Assembly (NCBI RefSeq): GCF_007747655.1
Contig: NZ_CP036274.1
Coordinates: 7,316,001 to 7,380,000 of the forward strand
Length of the DNA: 64,000 nucleotides
Direction of reading: 5' to 3'
DNA from: Anatilimnocola aggregata
Lineage (GTDB): Bacteria > Planctomycetota > Planctomycetia > Pirellulales > Pirellulaceae
Part shown: one piece after another, positions 1-8,199 of the stretch
Layout: every line of letters starts with the position of its first letter
Position numbering within the stretch: position 1 is the first letter of the stretch
Made by a program: the position numbers and the translations under genes
Notes under the pieces: model-generated
Database searches by the model: none
Seen by the model: only the letters and a program-made list of their open reading frames with translations
Told to the model about the DNA's origin: nothing

Positions 1-16
1 CCTTTGAACGCCCTTT

Positions 17-45
17 CCGACTCCGGACATGATGTCCGGAGTCGG
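17..45. repeat. Perfect 14-bp-arm palindrome
   Basis: Two 14-bp arms (17-30 and 32-45) are exact reverse complements around a single G, with core CTCCGGACAT. It could be a protein-binding palindrome or a hairpin. A shorter relative with 7-bp arms and the same CGGACAT core lies at 52802-52816. No adjacent gene explains it. Confidence 0.7.
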
Positions 46-222
46 TGCCGCAACTTCGGGAACGGTCTTGCAGACTGTCCAGACGCGGGACCAAGCCGCG
101 GGGCCCCTCCCAGAGGCCCTGGGCGTCGTTCTGGAGCGTTTCTCGGTTCAGGCATGGGCAGGACGCCGCCTCAGCTGGATGAGCCCTCTCCTGGCTCGGC
201 GAACTGCTTGATCGCACATCAT

Positions 223-238
223 CTGTAAACGTTTACAG
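223..238. promoter_or_regulatory. LacI-family-type palindromic operator, site 1
   Basis: CTGTAAACGTTTACAG is a perfect 16-bp palindrome with the central CG typical of LacI/GalR-family operators, and it matches the Gram-positive cre consensus. Related sites lie at 1261-1280, 11296-11309 and 14141-14154. No clear gene is placed beside this copy, so its target is unknown. Binding by a LacI-type protein is inferred from symmetry only. Confidence 0.5.
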
Positions 239-239
239 A

Positions 240-741
240 GCTTGGTTGCCCGAGACTTGATGGATTGCAACGCACCTCGGCGCCAGGTCCGGCGTGGCAA
301 TCTACAGAGCAATGGGATGGTGTGCTCCGGCAGAACCTTGTGGGAACGGCTGCCCCTCCAAGTATTCAGGTGCGAATTGCGCTGGCTGACTTCGTCTACG
401 GCAATCAGGGCCGCGACTGGGCCATCGACTTTGCCCTCTTCGATCTCCTCCTCGATTTCAACGGCAACGCCACCACAGGTGACAAGAAAAGCTAACTTCT
501 TCCTCAGTACCTGCGCGACCAAGACCAATCCTCGCTTGTAAGTGGAAACGCGGCACGCTGCGTCTACCATGGGATTGAGCTACCACCAGACATACCTGCC
601 GTAGCACCGAGCTACCACCAGCCATACCCGCAGTAGCACTGAGCAGTCCTTTGTACGTGATCCAAAAGCCTACGGGCTTCGTAGCATGATAGTTCGACGT
701 GGAACCGTCGAGTTGAGCTGGGGTCACGGAGGGGTTGGGTC
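240..741. other. Gene-poor stretch
   Basis: No convincing gene is seen on either strand. Open frames in both directions lack start signals and family-like composition. The only structure noticed is the pair of 32-bp repeats at 579-642. Confidence 0.5.
579..642. repeat. Two 32-bp direct repeats with GCTAC/GTAGC ends
   Basis: Two adjacent 32-bp units (579-610 and 611-642) each begin with GCTACCACCAG and carry GTAGC about 22 bases later, so each can form a 5-bp-stem hairpin. The end design resembles the 33-bp array at 1012-1209, although the interior differs. Confidence 0.7.
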
Positions 742-915
742 ATGTTGCATGAGGAAGTGTTTCAGCGATTGGCGGTGAAGCATCCCGAGGCGGTGGTGGT
801 GCGAGCGACGCTGGAGCATGCGTTGCCACCGTCGTTGGTCAACCCTCCAATGCCGACGAACGCTCGCGACCCCCGCCAGAACGCCCCAGGCGTCACACAG
901 GGGCGTTTTTGTTGA
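742..915 (+). pseudogene. N-terminal fragment resembling an IS4-type transposase
   Basis: A 57-codon frame starts with MLHEEVFQRL and continues into VVVRATLEHALPPSLV, which recalls the N-terminus of planctomycete IS4-group transposases. A strong ribosome site (GGAGGGG) lies about 9 bases before the ATG. After about residue 36 the sequence no longer looks family-like and soon stops, so only the 5' end remains. No catalytic DDE residues are present. Family assignment is from memory of similar N-termini. Confidence 0.4.
882..910 (+). terminator. Rho-independent terminator-like hairpin
   Basis: ACGCCC (882-887) pairs with GGGCGT (901-906) and a run of T follows directly. It overlaps the 3' end of the short transposase-like frame. 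Confidence 0.6.
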
Positions 916-1011
916 CAAAATGAACCTGCCTAGCCAGCGGCATTCACAACGCCCTGTGAGTCCTGCAGTCGACTGGTGGTTGTATTGGGTGAGTGCGGTG
1001 GAATGGGCCTC

Positions 1012-1209
1012 CTACAGAACACAGACCCTTGCTGTAGCGGCGACCTACAGAACACAGACCCTTGCTGTAGCGGCGAGCTACAGAACACAGACCCCTGCCG
1101 TAGCGGCGAGCTACAGAACACAGACCCTTGCTGTAGCGGCGAGCTACAGAACACAGACCCTTGCTGTAGCGGCGACCTACAGAACACAGACCCTTCCCGT
1201 AGAGAACAG
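1012..1209. repeat. Six tandem 33-bp units, each a hairpin
   Basis: Unit starts fall at 1012, 1045, 1078, 1111, 1144 and 1177, giving an exact 33-bp period. Each starts CTACAGAACACAGACC and most carry CTGTAG 20 bases later, so CTACAG and CTGTAG form a 6-bp stem (7 bp with flanking G/C) around a 14-nt loop. Units 3 and 6 carry changes in the 3' arm. The units are contiguous with no unique spacers. The frame stays open through the array because 33 is a multiple of three, which does not imply coding. Confidence 0.9.
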
Positions 1210-1260
1210 CTGCTTTATCGGATGCGTATGCTCTGCAATTCCTCTCGCGTGGTTCCTGCG

Positions 1261-1280
1261 TTTTGTAAACGTTTACAAAA
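1261..1280. promoter_or_regulatory. LacI-family-type palindromic operator, site 2
   Basis: TTTTGTAAACGTTTACAAAA is a perfect 20-bp palindrome sharing the TGTAAACGTTTACA core with site 1. It sits 52 bp after the 33-bp repeat array, and the bases on its right (CACAGAG) echo the repeat unit. The regulated gene is not evident. Confidence 0.5.
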
Positions 1281-1982
1281 CACAGAGGCTGTCACGTAAG
1301 TGACTGTAAGCATATCCAGATGGATAGAGCTGGCCGTCGTCGGATCAATGACATAGAACGCGGCGCTATCCGCCTCAACATTCAAATTACGATTGGAGCC
1401 TGTCGTGGATGAATTGTGTGTGCTCGCGTTGGGATTCGTTGCCGTGCTGTGTGTCACGACCTTCTGGAGTTTTCTGCGCGAGTTCTCGCCATTCTAGTCG
1501 AATCGAGGCGGCGATTTCCGGGAGGAAATGATTCAAACCGAAGCGGCCGTGGGCCACGAGTACGATCAGCTCAATATGGTGGTGCTCCAGGGCTGACGCA
1601 CTACAGCGGCATTGGGCAGTTCAGCCGTTCGTGAGGCGCAAACCCAGTTTTGGCCTCTAGCGCCAGCAGCGAGGGCAGGTATGTCGATACCCGCAACTTG
1701 TACCGGTGGGCCTGGGGTGAACGCGGGCACACAGACTGATCTGGGAAGGTGCAGCGCCCAGGAGTCTTCGCTCCGATCCCGGGTTGCCCGGGCAAGGGCG
1801 GGATGTACAGGTTGGCCCTGCAGGCCGCACAGCTTCGGATCGTCAGTTCATAGTGGACGGTGCTACCGCAAGATTCTTAGAGATCCTGTGGCGGGGGATG
1901 CAGTCGATTTGCGGGCTAAGGGTGACGAAGCAACGAACGCTTCGCAACACGAACAAAACCCCTCAGATTTGGAGTCCTGACC
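1281..1982. other. Decayed intergenic region with gene scraps
   Basis: It contains a solo TIR (1444-1492). On its left is a minus-strand scrap reading like a protein interior, and on its right a plus-strand scrap ending at about 1596 (tail HEYDQLNMVVLQG). Neither scrap is long enough to name. About 100 bp before 1983 is a leader that resembles the one preceding the paralogue at 6745. Confidence 0.4.
1444..1492 (+). mobile_element. Solo terminal inverted repeat (left type)
   Basis: It carries the family signature of GTGCTG at the outer edge, then GTCACGAC, then TTTTCTGCGCGAGTTCTCGCC inward with small changes. The same ~48-bp sequence bounds the MITEs and transposase derivatives elsewhere in the window. 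No matching right end lies nearby, so this is a remnant. Confidence 0.75.
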
Positions 1983-2279
1983 ATGAAACTTGCAACTCTC
2001 GCCGCTGCCCTGGTTGTTGCCGCTGTCGCCCTGATCGCCGTCGAATCGGCTTCCGCTCAAGGATACGGTGGTTTTCAACAAAGCTTCTCCCAGGGTTACG
2101 GCTGCCGCCCAGCCCCTTACTGCCCACCCCAGTTCTGCCCGCCGCAATACGGTCGGCCTTACTGTCCCCCAAGCTTCCAGCCCAACTGCTACCCAAACCG
2201 CCCGCAGCCTTGGTGCGGTACCGGGATGCAACGCCCAAATTACGGTTACGGCTTCGGTGGCGGCTACGGCAACCCCTAA
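1983..2279 (+). CDS. Small secreted Cys/Pro/Tyr-rich protein (copy 1)
   Basis: A 98-residue protein. Residues 1-25 form a clear Sec signal peptide (MKLATLAAALVV, then AVESASAQ with likely cleavage after ASA or AQ). The mature part is rich in Pro, Cys, Tyr, Gly and Gln, with repeated PYCPP and CPPQ motifs, six or more cysteines, and a Gly/Tyr tail. It resembles no enzyme; a surface or matrix peptide stabilised by disulfides is an inference. A paralogue at 6745-7083 shares the signal peptide, cysteine-proline spacing, the CGTGM motif near the C-terminus and an upstream leader, so the two arose by duplication. The IS1380 element lies just downstream. Confidence 0.8.
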   Translation: MKLATLAAALVVAAVALIAVESASAQGYGGFQQSFSQGYGCRPAPYCPPQFCPPQYGRPYCPPSFQPNCYPNRPQPWCGTGMQRPNYGYGFGGGYGNP

Positions 2280-2386
2280 GCCCGCATTCCCCAGATGAGT
2301 TCTCGATCTTCGGCATGTAATTTGCGCCAGACCCTGGAAAACCAAGTTGATTCTGCCAATTCATGTCCTGCTGACCGAGGAACCCA

Positions 2387-3748
2387 ATGGGTGACTGCCA
2401 AAAGAGCGATTTGCGGGTCGGTTTCGACCGCATGCTGAAGCTGAAATTCCTCGGTAGTCAGGTCACCACGGATGCCGGGTTGCTTGCCTACCGCGAGTTG
2501 GATGAGGCGCTCGGGCTGACGGAAATGGGCGCAGTGGTGCTGACCGATTCCCGCCAGGGGAGCAACAAGCAACACCAACTCGTGCCGCTGCTACGTCAAT
2601 CCATCTTTAGCCGCTTGGCCGGATACGAAGATGTCAATGATGCCGAGCGACTGTGCATTGATCCTGCGATGCGCCACGTCGTCGGCGGGCGAGCGGCGCT
2701 GTCCGATAAACGTGCGGCTTCCGCCAGTGAGGTCGGCCGCTTCGAGACCGAGACGCTCAGCAGCAAGAGCAACCTCACGGCGTTGATGAAACTCTCCGGC
2801 CGCTGGGTCGACACGGTTCACCAGCGGAAGCCGCTCCAGCAACTGATTCTCGACCTGGACAGCTCGGTCAGCGAGACCTACGGTCGGCAACAGGGCACGG
2901 CCTACAACGGGCACTTCGAGTGCCTCTGTTACCATCCGCTGTTTCTCTTCAACCAGTTCGGCGATTTGGAAAGCGTCCTGCTGCGGCGCGGCAACAAAGC
3001 CAGTGCCAAGTACTGGCGGCGGGTGCTGTTGCCGGTGGTCGAACGGTATCGCCACCTGAGCATCCCGAAGTTCTTTCGCGGCGACGCCGCGTTTGCCATC
3101 CCCGAGTTGTACGGCTTTCTGGAAGCGGAGCAGTTTTGGTACGCGATCCGCCTGAAAGCCAACGCCGTGTTGGAACGGGAAATCGCGCCTCTGCTCACCC
3201 GACCGGTCGGTCGTCCTTCGCATCAGCCGAAGGTCTTCTATCACAGCTTCCAGTATCAGGCCAAATCCTGGCAGCAAGCACGCCGCGTAGTAGCCAAGGT
3301 CGAATGGCACGCGGGCGAGTTGTTCCCGCGCATCGGTTTCATCGTGACCAATCTCTCCTGGCGGTCCAAGAACGTAGTCAAGTTCTACAACGGTCGCGGC
3401 ACGGCCGAGCAATGGATCAAAGGGGGCAAGAACGCGGTGAAGTGGACCAAGCTCTCTTGCCGCACGTTCAACGACAACCAGACTCGGTTGCAACTCTTCG
3501 CGTTGGCTTACAACCTGGGCAACTTCCTGCGGCGACTGGCCTTGCCGAAAGCCGTACGGCACTGGTCGCTGACGACGCTCCGGGACAAGCTGATCAAGAT
3601 TGGGGCCAAGGTGACGAAGCACTCGAAGTACGTGACGTTTCAACTGGCGGAGGTGGCCGTGACGCGGAACTTGTTCGCGGCCATTCTCAACCGGATCGCG
3701 CAGTTGGCGATCCCGCCGCCGGTTCTCGTGTGCGGAATGCCCGTCTAG
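2387..3748 (+). CDS. IS1380-family transposase
   Basis: 453 residues, the usual full length for IS1380-family DDE transposases. Diagnostic stretches are LGSQVTTDAGLLAYRELDE near the N-terminus, LVPLLRQSIFSRLAGYEDVN, the first catalytic Asp in LDLDSSVSETYG (about residue 157), a second acidic block at FRGDAAF, and the Glu in RGTAEQWIKGGKNAVKW. It looks intact. A ribosome site (GAGGA) precedes the ATG by about 6 bases. It separates the secreted-peptide gene from the sialidase gene. I could not match clean terminal inverted repeats, so element ends are left open (roughly 2330-3870). Confidence 0.9.
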   Translation: MGDCQKSDLRVGFDRMLKLKFLGSQVTTDAGLLAYRELDEALGLTEMGAVVLTDSRQGSNKQHQLVPLLRQSIFSRLAGYEDVNDAERLCIDPAMRHVVGGRAALSDKRAASASEVGRFETETLSSKSNLTALMKLSGRWVDTVHQRKPLQQLILDLDSSVSETYGRQQGTAYNGHFECLCYHPLFLFNQFGDLESVLLRRGNKASAKYWRRVLLPVVERYRHLSIPKFFRGDAAFAIPELYGFLEAEQFWYAIRLKANAVLEREIAPLLTRPVGRPSHQPKVFYHSFQYQAKSWQQARRVVAKVEWHAGELFPRIGFIVTNLSWRSKNVVKFYNGRGTAEQWIKGGKNAVKWTKLSCRTFNDNQTRLQLFALAYNLGNFLRRLALPKAVRHWSLTTLRDKLIKIGAKVTKHSKYVTFQLAEVAVTRNLFAAILNRIAQLAIPPPVLVCGMPV

Positions 3749-4190
3749 GAACAGGATGACGACGAAAACAGGTTAGCCCCAGGGGAAGGTCTGCGCGGTG
3801 CCCGTGTTGAAGGCTGAAAAACGACCGTTTCGGTCTCAAATCCAGTCGTCGAAACGAGGGAATCGGAATCAGGACGGAGAAAACGATGAAAATTCATTCC
3901 GCGCTAGACGCGGGGGGGGGGCGCGTTGTTAAAATTGCGACCGTTACGAGCTGGGATCGGTTCCAGGCTCAAGCCATCTGGGGAATCCCGGGTGAACCAT
4001 AAACGAAGAGAACTGAGCTCTCCGAGGGCTTAACGCGGAAACTCATCGGTACAGGAAACAGACCGACACGATTGGAGAGGTGCACCATGGAGAGTTCTGG
4101 CACGCTGATGAAAATTCCCTTCACGTCAGTGCTAAGATCATCGAGCCAGTCATCCCCGTTCTCGCCCACGATCGCCACCTGGAATCGATC
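3749..4190. other. Intergenic region before the sialidase gene
   Basis: It holds the right flank of the IS1380 insertion, a run of G residues at about 3912-3921, and copy 1 of a 54-bp repeat (3923-3976). No gene is seen. An in-frame GTG at 4080 would extend the next gene but would bury its signal peptide. Confidence 0.5.
3923..3976 (+). repeat. 54-bp direct repeat, copy 1 (flanks sialidase gene)
   Basis: It matches 6459-6512 over 54 bases with no gaps and a few substitutions. The last 24 bases, from GGGATCGGTTCCAGGCTCAA on, are identical. The copies bracket the 4191-6338 gene. Confidence 0.8.
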
Positions 4191-6338
4191 ATGAAGAACG
4201 TCCTCGTTGGACTCTCGTTGCTCTTCTTCGCGACCTCAGCCGTCGCACAGCAAGCGACTGCACAGCCCCGATCGATCAACGCGCCCACCGCGAATCGTGA
4301 GCCTGCGGTTCCGTTGCGCACTTGGCAAGGAATCCCCGGCTTGGAGCGCACGGCCAAAGGTCGGGTGTTCGTTTCTTGGTTCACCGGTGGTCCGAAGGAG
4401 CCTGCCCCGGAGAACACCGTCTTGCTCTGTTACAGCGATGACGGCGGCGCGACCTTCACGCTTCCTCGGGCGATGGCCGGGCCGCGCGACGGCTCGCGAG
4501 CTTTCGATCCCACGCTGTGGATCGATCCGCTCGGTCGGCTCTGGTACATCTTTAATCGGGGTAACAAGGACGCGGCCGTGCATGGTGTGCAGGCTCGCAT
4601 CTGCAACGATCCGGACGCGAAGACGCCGGTGTTCGGCACCGAGTTCCGCGTCGGCTACGACGCTCCTTACAGCTTCCGCATGAATAAGCCGACCGTGCTC
4701 TCCACCGGCGAGTGGATCATGCCGGTGACGCACGCGGCCGAACCGATTCACGAATGGTTCGCCGGGCCGAAGCAACTGCAAGGCGTCGGGATCTCCACCG
4801 ATCAAGGAAAGTCCTGGAAGCTCCATGGCTCGCTCCAGGCACCGAACTGGGCCTTGGAGTGCATGATCATCGAGTTGCGTGATGGTCGGCTCCGGCTGTT
4901 GACCCGCACCGGGGGCGGCTTCCTGTGGGAGAGCTATTCCACCGATCGAGGGCGATCTTGGAGCGCAGCCCAAGCCAACAAGATCGCCAATCCCGGCTCG
5001 CGCTTCTTTATCCGGCGTTTGTCCTCCGGCAATCTGCTGCTGGTGAACCACTACAACTTCAAAGGTCGCAGCCACCTCACCGCGCGACTATCCACCGACG
5101 ACGGAGCGAATTGGAATGAAGGCTTACTGCTCGACGAACGGAGCGGCGTCTCTTATCCCGACGGAGTTCAAGACGCCGACGGCCTGATCTGGATCGTCTA
5201 CGATCGCGATCGCAAGGGAGCCGGTGAGATCCTGCTGGCGAAGTTTCGCGAGGCCGACGTCGCCGCAGGCAAGGATGTCTCCGGAGTCGTGAACCTAAAA
5301 CGTGTCGTCGATAAGCTGGGCAAGCCATCTGCGAATACGACCCAGACGGCACCGCCGCCGGTTCGCGTCCCCTTTGATGCACGCCAGGCAAGAGCTGCGC
5401 AGGAGGCCTGGGCGAGTCACCTTGGTTTGCCGGTCGAGTCGAAGAATTCCCTGCAAATCAAGTTCGTCATTATTCCGCCGGGCGAATTTCCGATGGGGAG
5501 CACCGATGCGCAAGTCGTCCAGGCGTTGAAGTGGTCCGACCCTTTCCGCATGAACGAGAATACCCGCAACCGCATCCGTGAGACGGAGCGACCGCAACAC
5601 AAGGTTACGATCGAACAGCCGTTCTTGCTGGCGACGACCGAGGTCACGATCGGACAGTTCCGGCAATTCGTTGCCGAGACGAAGTACGTCACCGAGGCCG
5701 AGGTGTTCGGCAACGCCAATGCGGCCGGGCCGAGTCCTTCCACGGAGGTGAAGAAAAACGGATTCGATTGGCGTAATCCGGGCTACGCCCAAATCGAGGA
5801 AGACGCCGTCTCCCAAGTCACCTGGAACGATGCCGTCGTTTTCTGCAATTGGTTGAGCAGGCGCGAGAAGCTCCGACCTAGTTACGAACGGAATGAAAAA
5901 ACCGGCTGGCGATTACTCCCGGACGCCGACGGCTATCGTCTGCCGACCGAAGCCCGGTGGGAGTATGCCTGCCGGGCCGGGACGACCACGCAGTATTCCT
6001 TCGGCGACGATCCCGGAGAGTTGGAGAAGTATGGTTGGTTTCTGCTGAAATCGGGGAGCAACCCCGTGCGCAAGGTGGGATCAAAACCGGCCAATCCTTT
6101 CGGCTTGTACGACATGCACGGCAACCTCTTTGAATGGTGCGAGGATTTCTACGAAGCTCGGCGCTACGACAATCCCGACGGGGAAAATACCGGTGGTGTT
6201 CCCGACGATCCACCACGAGTGCTACGCGGCGGCGACTGGTATGGAAACGCGCTGCGTTGCCGATCGGCCTTCCGGGGGTACGGTGCTCAGTCCACTCGTA
6301 GTGACGACGTCGGCTTCCGATTGATGCGACCGCTGTAG
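4191..6338 (+). CDS. Secreted sialidase-like (BNR) / FGE-sulfatase fusion protein
   Basis: 716 residues from the ATG at 4191, chosen because it begins a clean signal peptide (MKNVLVGLSLLFFATSAVAQ). Residues about 40-370 form a BNR/sialidase-like propeller with four Asp-boxes (SDDGGATF, STDQGKSW, STDRGRSW, STDDGANW). Residues about 430-715 form an FGE-sulfatase domain, with IPPGEFPMGS, TEVTIGQFRQFV, GYRLPTEARWEYACRAG, GLYDMHGNLFEWCED, VLRGGDW and a closing VGFRLMRPL. The propeller resembles planctomycete exo-alpha-sialidase-like glycan-binding or hydrolase proteins. The second domain family includes formylglycine-generating enzymes but is more often of unknown activity. The protein probably acts on extracellular sulfated or sialylated polysaccharide, which is inference. 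A 54-bp repeat flanks the gene on both sides. Confidence 0.85.
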   Translation: MKNVLVGLSLLFFATSAVAQQATAQPRSINAPTANREPAVPLRTWQGIPGLERTAKGRVFVSWFTGGPKEPAPENTVLLCYSDDGGATFTLPRAMAGPRDGSRAFDPTLWIDPLGRLWYIFNRGNKDAAVHGVQARICNDPDAKTPVFGTEFRVGYDAPYSFRMNKPTVLSTGEWIMPVTHAAEPIHEWFAGPKQLQGVGISTDQGKSWKLHGSLQAPNWALECMIIELRDGRLRLLTRTGGGFLWESYSTDRGRSWSAAQANKIANPGSRFFIRRLSSGNLLLVNHYNFKGRSHLTARLSTDDGANWNEGLLLDERSGVSYPDGVQDADGLIWIVYDRDRKGAGEILLAKFREADVAAGKDVSGVVNLKRVVDKLGKPSANTTQTAPPPVRVPFDARQARAAQEAWASHLGLPVESKNSLQIKFVIIPPGEFPMGSTDAQVVQALKWSDPFRMNENTRNRIRETERPQHKVTIEQPFLLATTEVTIGQFRQFVAETKYVTEAEVFGNANAAGPSPSTEVKKNGFDWRNPGYAQIEEDAVSQVTWNDAVVFCNWLSRREKLRPSYERNEKTGWRLLPDADGYRLPTEARWEYACRAGTTTQYSFGDDPGELEKYGWFLLKSGSNPVRKVGSKPANPFGLYDMHGNLFEWCEDFYEARRYDNPDGENTGGVPDDPPRVLRGGDWYGNALRCRSAFRGYGAQSTRSDDVGFRLMRPL

Positions 6339-6458
6339 CGTGCCGAGCTTCGCCCAACGGCGATTCGTCGTCGGACTGCAAGGTATCGATCAAGAAACCA
6401 CCCGCGCCCGGCAACACCGAGAAAGTGTCGAGACTTTCGCCACGCGATAGGCGCGCGT

Positions 6459-6512
6459 GCGTTGTTAGAATAGTGACCATTACGAGTCGGGATCGGTTCC
6501 AGGCTCAAGCCA
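6459..6512 (+). repeat. 54-bp direct repeat, copy 2
   Basis: Same length as 3923-3976 and nearly the same sequence. It lies between the sialidase gene and the second secreted-peptide gene, about 50 bp upstream of a terminator hairpin. Confidence 0.8.
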
Positions 6513-6560
6513 GCCGCGAAATGTCCGCTAAGTTGTTTCTGAATCACAGCCCAAGAAGAT

Positions 6561-6590
6561 AGCCCCGGTGTCACAGCCGGGGCTTTTTTT
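6561..6590 (+). terminator. Rho-independent terminator
   Basis: AGCCCCGG (6561-6568) pairs with CCGGGGCT (6577-6584) around an 8-nt loop, followed by seven T. It could end transcription of the sialidase gene 220 bp upstream or of a short transcript starting near the 54-bp repeat. Confidence 0.85.
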
Positions 6591-6744
6591 GTTGTTGCCG
6601 TGTTCTCCCGTTTCTTTCGGGCCCAACTACGGCCGCCAAAGAATTCTCTAAATACGTGGCGGGTGCTCCTGTCCGTTTACGGGCTAAGTGTGACGAGGCG
6701 AATGACGCTTCGAAAAACAAACACTCAGGTTTAGGAACTTGGCC

Positions 6745-7083
6745 ATGAAGCTCGCATCTATCGCCCTGTCGCTCGTCGTTGCTGTGATCGCCCTGGTAGC
6801 CGTCGAATCGGCGTCCGCTCAAGGCTTCGGCGGGTACTCCTACAGCTGGTCGAGTGGTGGCAACTGCCAACCCGGTTTTCAACAGAACTGCTCGCCCTAC
6901 GGCCAACCCAACTGCCAGCCTGGGATGGGCCTGTACAACCGACCTGTGTGTCCACCGCAGTACGGCATGAACCCCGGCTACTGCCCGCCCAGCTTCCGGC
7001 CTTATGGCCAGCAGATGACGCCCCACTGTGGCACCGGCATGACACCTCGTCAGCACAGCATGGGATACGGCTACAACCCGTAG
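6745..7083 (+). CDS. Small secreted Cys/Pro/Tyr-rich protein (copy 2)
   Basis: 112 residues from the ATG at 6745; a TTG two codons earlier is less likely. The signal peptide ends AVESASAQ, identical in its last residues to the paralogue at 1983. The mature part has QPGFQQNCSPYG, QPNCQPGM, CPPQYGMNPGYCPP and a CGTGM motif before a Gly/Tyr tail. Shared leader sequence upstream (GGGCTAAG, then TGACGA and ACGCTTCG) shows the duplication included regulatory DNA. The terminator at 6561-6590 isolates it from the sialidase gene. Function is unknown; a disulfide-rich cell-surface or matrix role is inferred. Confidence 0.8.
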   Translation: MKLASIALSLVVAVIALVAVESASAQGFGGYSYSWSSGGNCQPGFQQNCSPYGQPNCQPGMGLYNRPVCPPQYGMNPGYCPPSFRPYGQQMTPHCGTGMTPRQHSMGYGYNP

Positions 7084-7102
7084 AGCGACCGGCAGGTCAT
7101 GA

Positions 7103-7873
7103 GCCACACCAGCCCCGCCAGCTACGCCCCGCCAAGCTCTGCACGTTTGCAACTGGCACTACGTTTCTAAGGAAGACTTTGCCGCAGATATTCAGTCAGC
7201 AATTGATGCCCAGATCACGGAGCAGGAACTCGATGCCCAATACGCCCAGTTCCTCGATGAAGTGGAAGCTGTACAGTTCGAACAGATCGACGAGCTGCGA
7301 AAACTGATTCACGAGCACAACCTAAAGCACATCTGGCTCGAAGGCCTTACCGAGAGCCGAATGTCCGATTTCGAAGAACTGATCAAGCAAACCAAGGCAA
7401 TCGAAAACGAGAACCTGCCGGAGGCCAATGCAGAACTGAGCAAGGTACGCGAGCTGTTAGCAACTCTTGAATCCGATTCTCCGGAAGCAGCTGCGGCACG
7501 CGAAGTCGAGGCTCGGCTGGTCGCTCTAGTGCAAGAGCAAAGAGAGCGGCGGTTACGCATCGGGGCCGCTGGTCTGCTCTACATGAAGGGCGAACTTGAA
7601 CGGATCATGCCGCTAGAAGATGAGGCTGCGTTTGCGAAGGCGAATCCGGTCACTTCTGAAGGAAAGGTTGTCTTCGACGATGCGGCGAATGATGAACGCC
7701 AAGATGCGATTGCCAAAAGGATTATCGATGCCCGCGAACCAGTATCGCTGATCGTGCTCGGCGGCGGCCATCAGTTATCGGACAACTTTAAACGCAGTTC
7801 GCGAACCAATGTTCAATACGAACGAATCGAGTTGCCGGCCTGGAAGACGCTTATGGAGCAGTACGGCCGATGA
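7103..7873 (+). pseudogene. 5'-truncated conserved planctomycete protein
   Basis: The frame is open from just after a TGA at 7100 to the stop at 7873, but the first start codon (GTG 7262) lies well inside family-like sequence. Residues encoded before it read LHVCNWHYVSKEDFAADI, then DAQITEQELDAQYAQFLDEVEAVQ, which looks like authentic protein. The rest is helical and charged, with a late glycine motif LIVLGGGHQLSDN. The gene has therefore lost its N-terminus and starts abruptly 20 bp after the secreted-peptide gene, as if truncated by recombination. The fold may be TraB/ChaN-like, but this is a guess. Its stop overlaps the ATG of the next frame (ATGA). Confidence 0.55.
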
Positions 7874-8199
7874 CATTAGGTCCACCGCGATGCTGGGAGC
7901 GTGGCTGCAAACATTTTATCGGAGTTGATCAGCCGGATGGTACCGAGTTCACAGAGCGGGTTGCATGCACCGCGTTTACGAACGGGATTCCAAGCAAGAT
8001 CGCCTATGGCGAGAGCCTTCACACGGAATCGTTCCCTGGAGACAATGGCAACCGCTTAAACTCGTCCGAAAAATCAATCGGGACAACCACGCGCTGTTTC
8101 GGAATCCAGGACATTGGAATCTCTCCCAGAGAGGTGGATCTGCGGAATGCTGTAGCAGCGACTGATTCGACTCTGCCCGCTATTTCACGGCCTGCATAG
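7870..8199 (+). pseudogene. Small Cys-containing conserved protein, probably frameshifted
   Basis: Starts in an ATGA overlap with the previous frame, suggesting former translational coupling. Residues 1-60 (GPPRCWERGCKHFIGV, DQPDGTE, AFTNGIPSKIAYGESLH) resemble a small family whose members carry C-x4-C-x2-F and a conserved GIP-x2-IAYG block. After about residue 60 the composition changes and the frame runs 20 bases into the convergent cytochrome gene, consistent with a frameshift and loss of the native stop. The function of the family is unknown to me. Confidence 0.5.

Noticed and set aside
148-570. 140-codon minus-strand frame
   Set aside because: It contains the operator palindrome, has no ribosome site, and its composition is not protein-like at either end.
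1012-1209. CRISPR array
   Set aside because: The 33-bp units are directly adjacent with no unique spacers, and no cas gene is in the window.
4080-4190. N-terminal extension of the sialidase-FGE protein from GTG 4080
   Set aside because: It would place the clear signal peptide 37 residues inside the protein. ATG 4191 is preferred.
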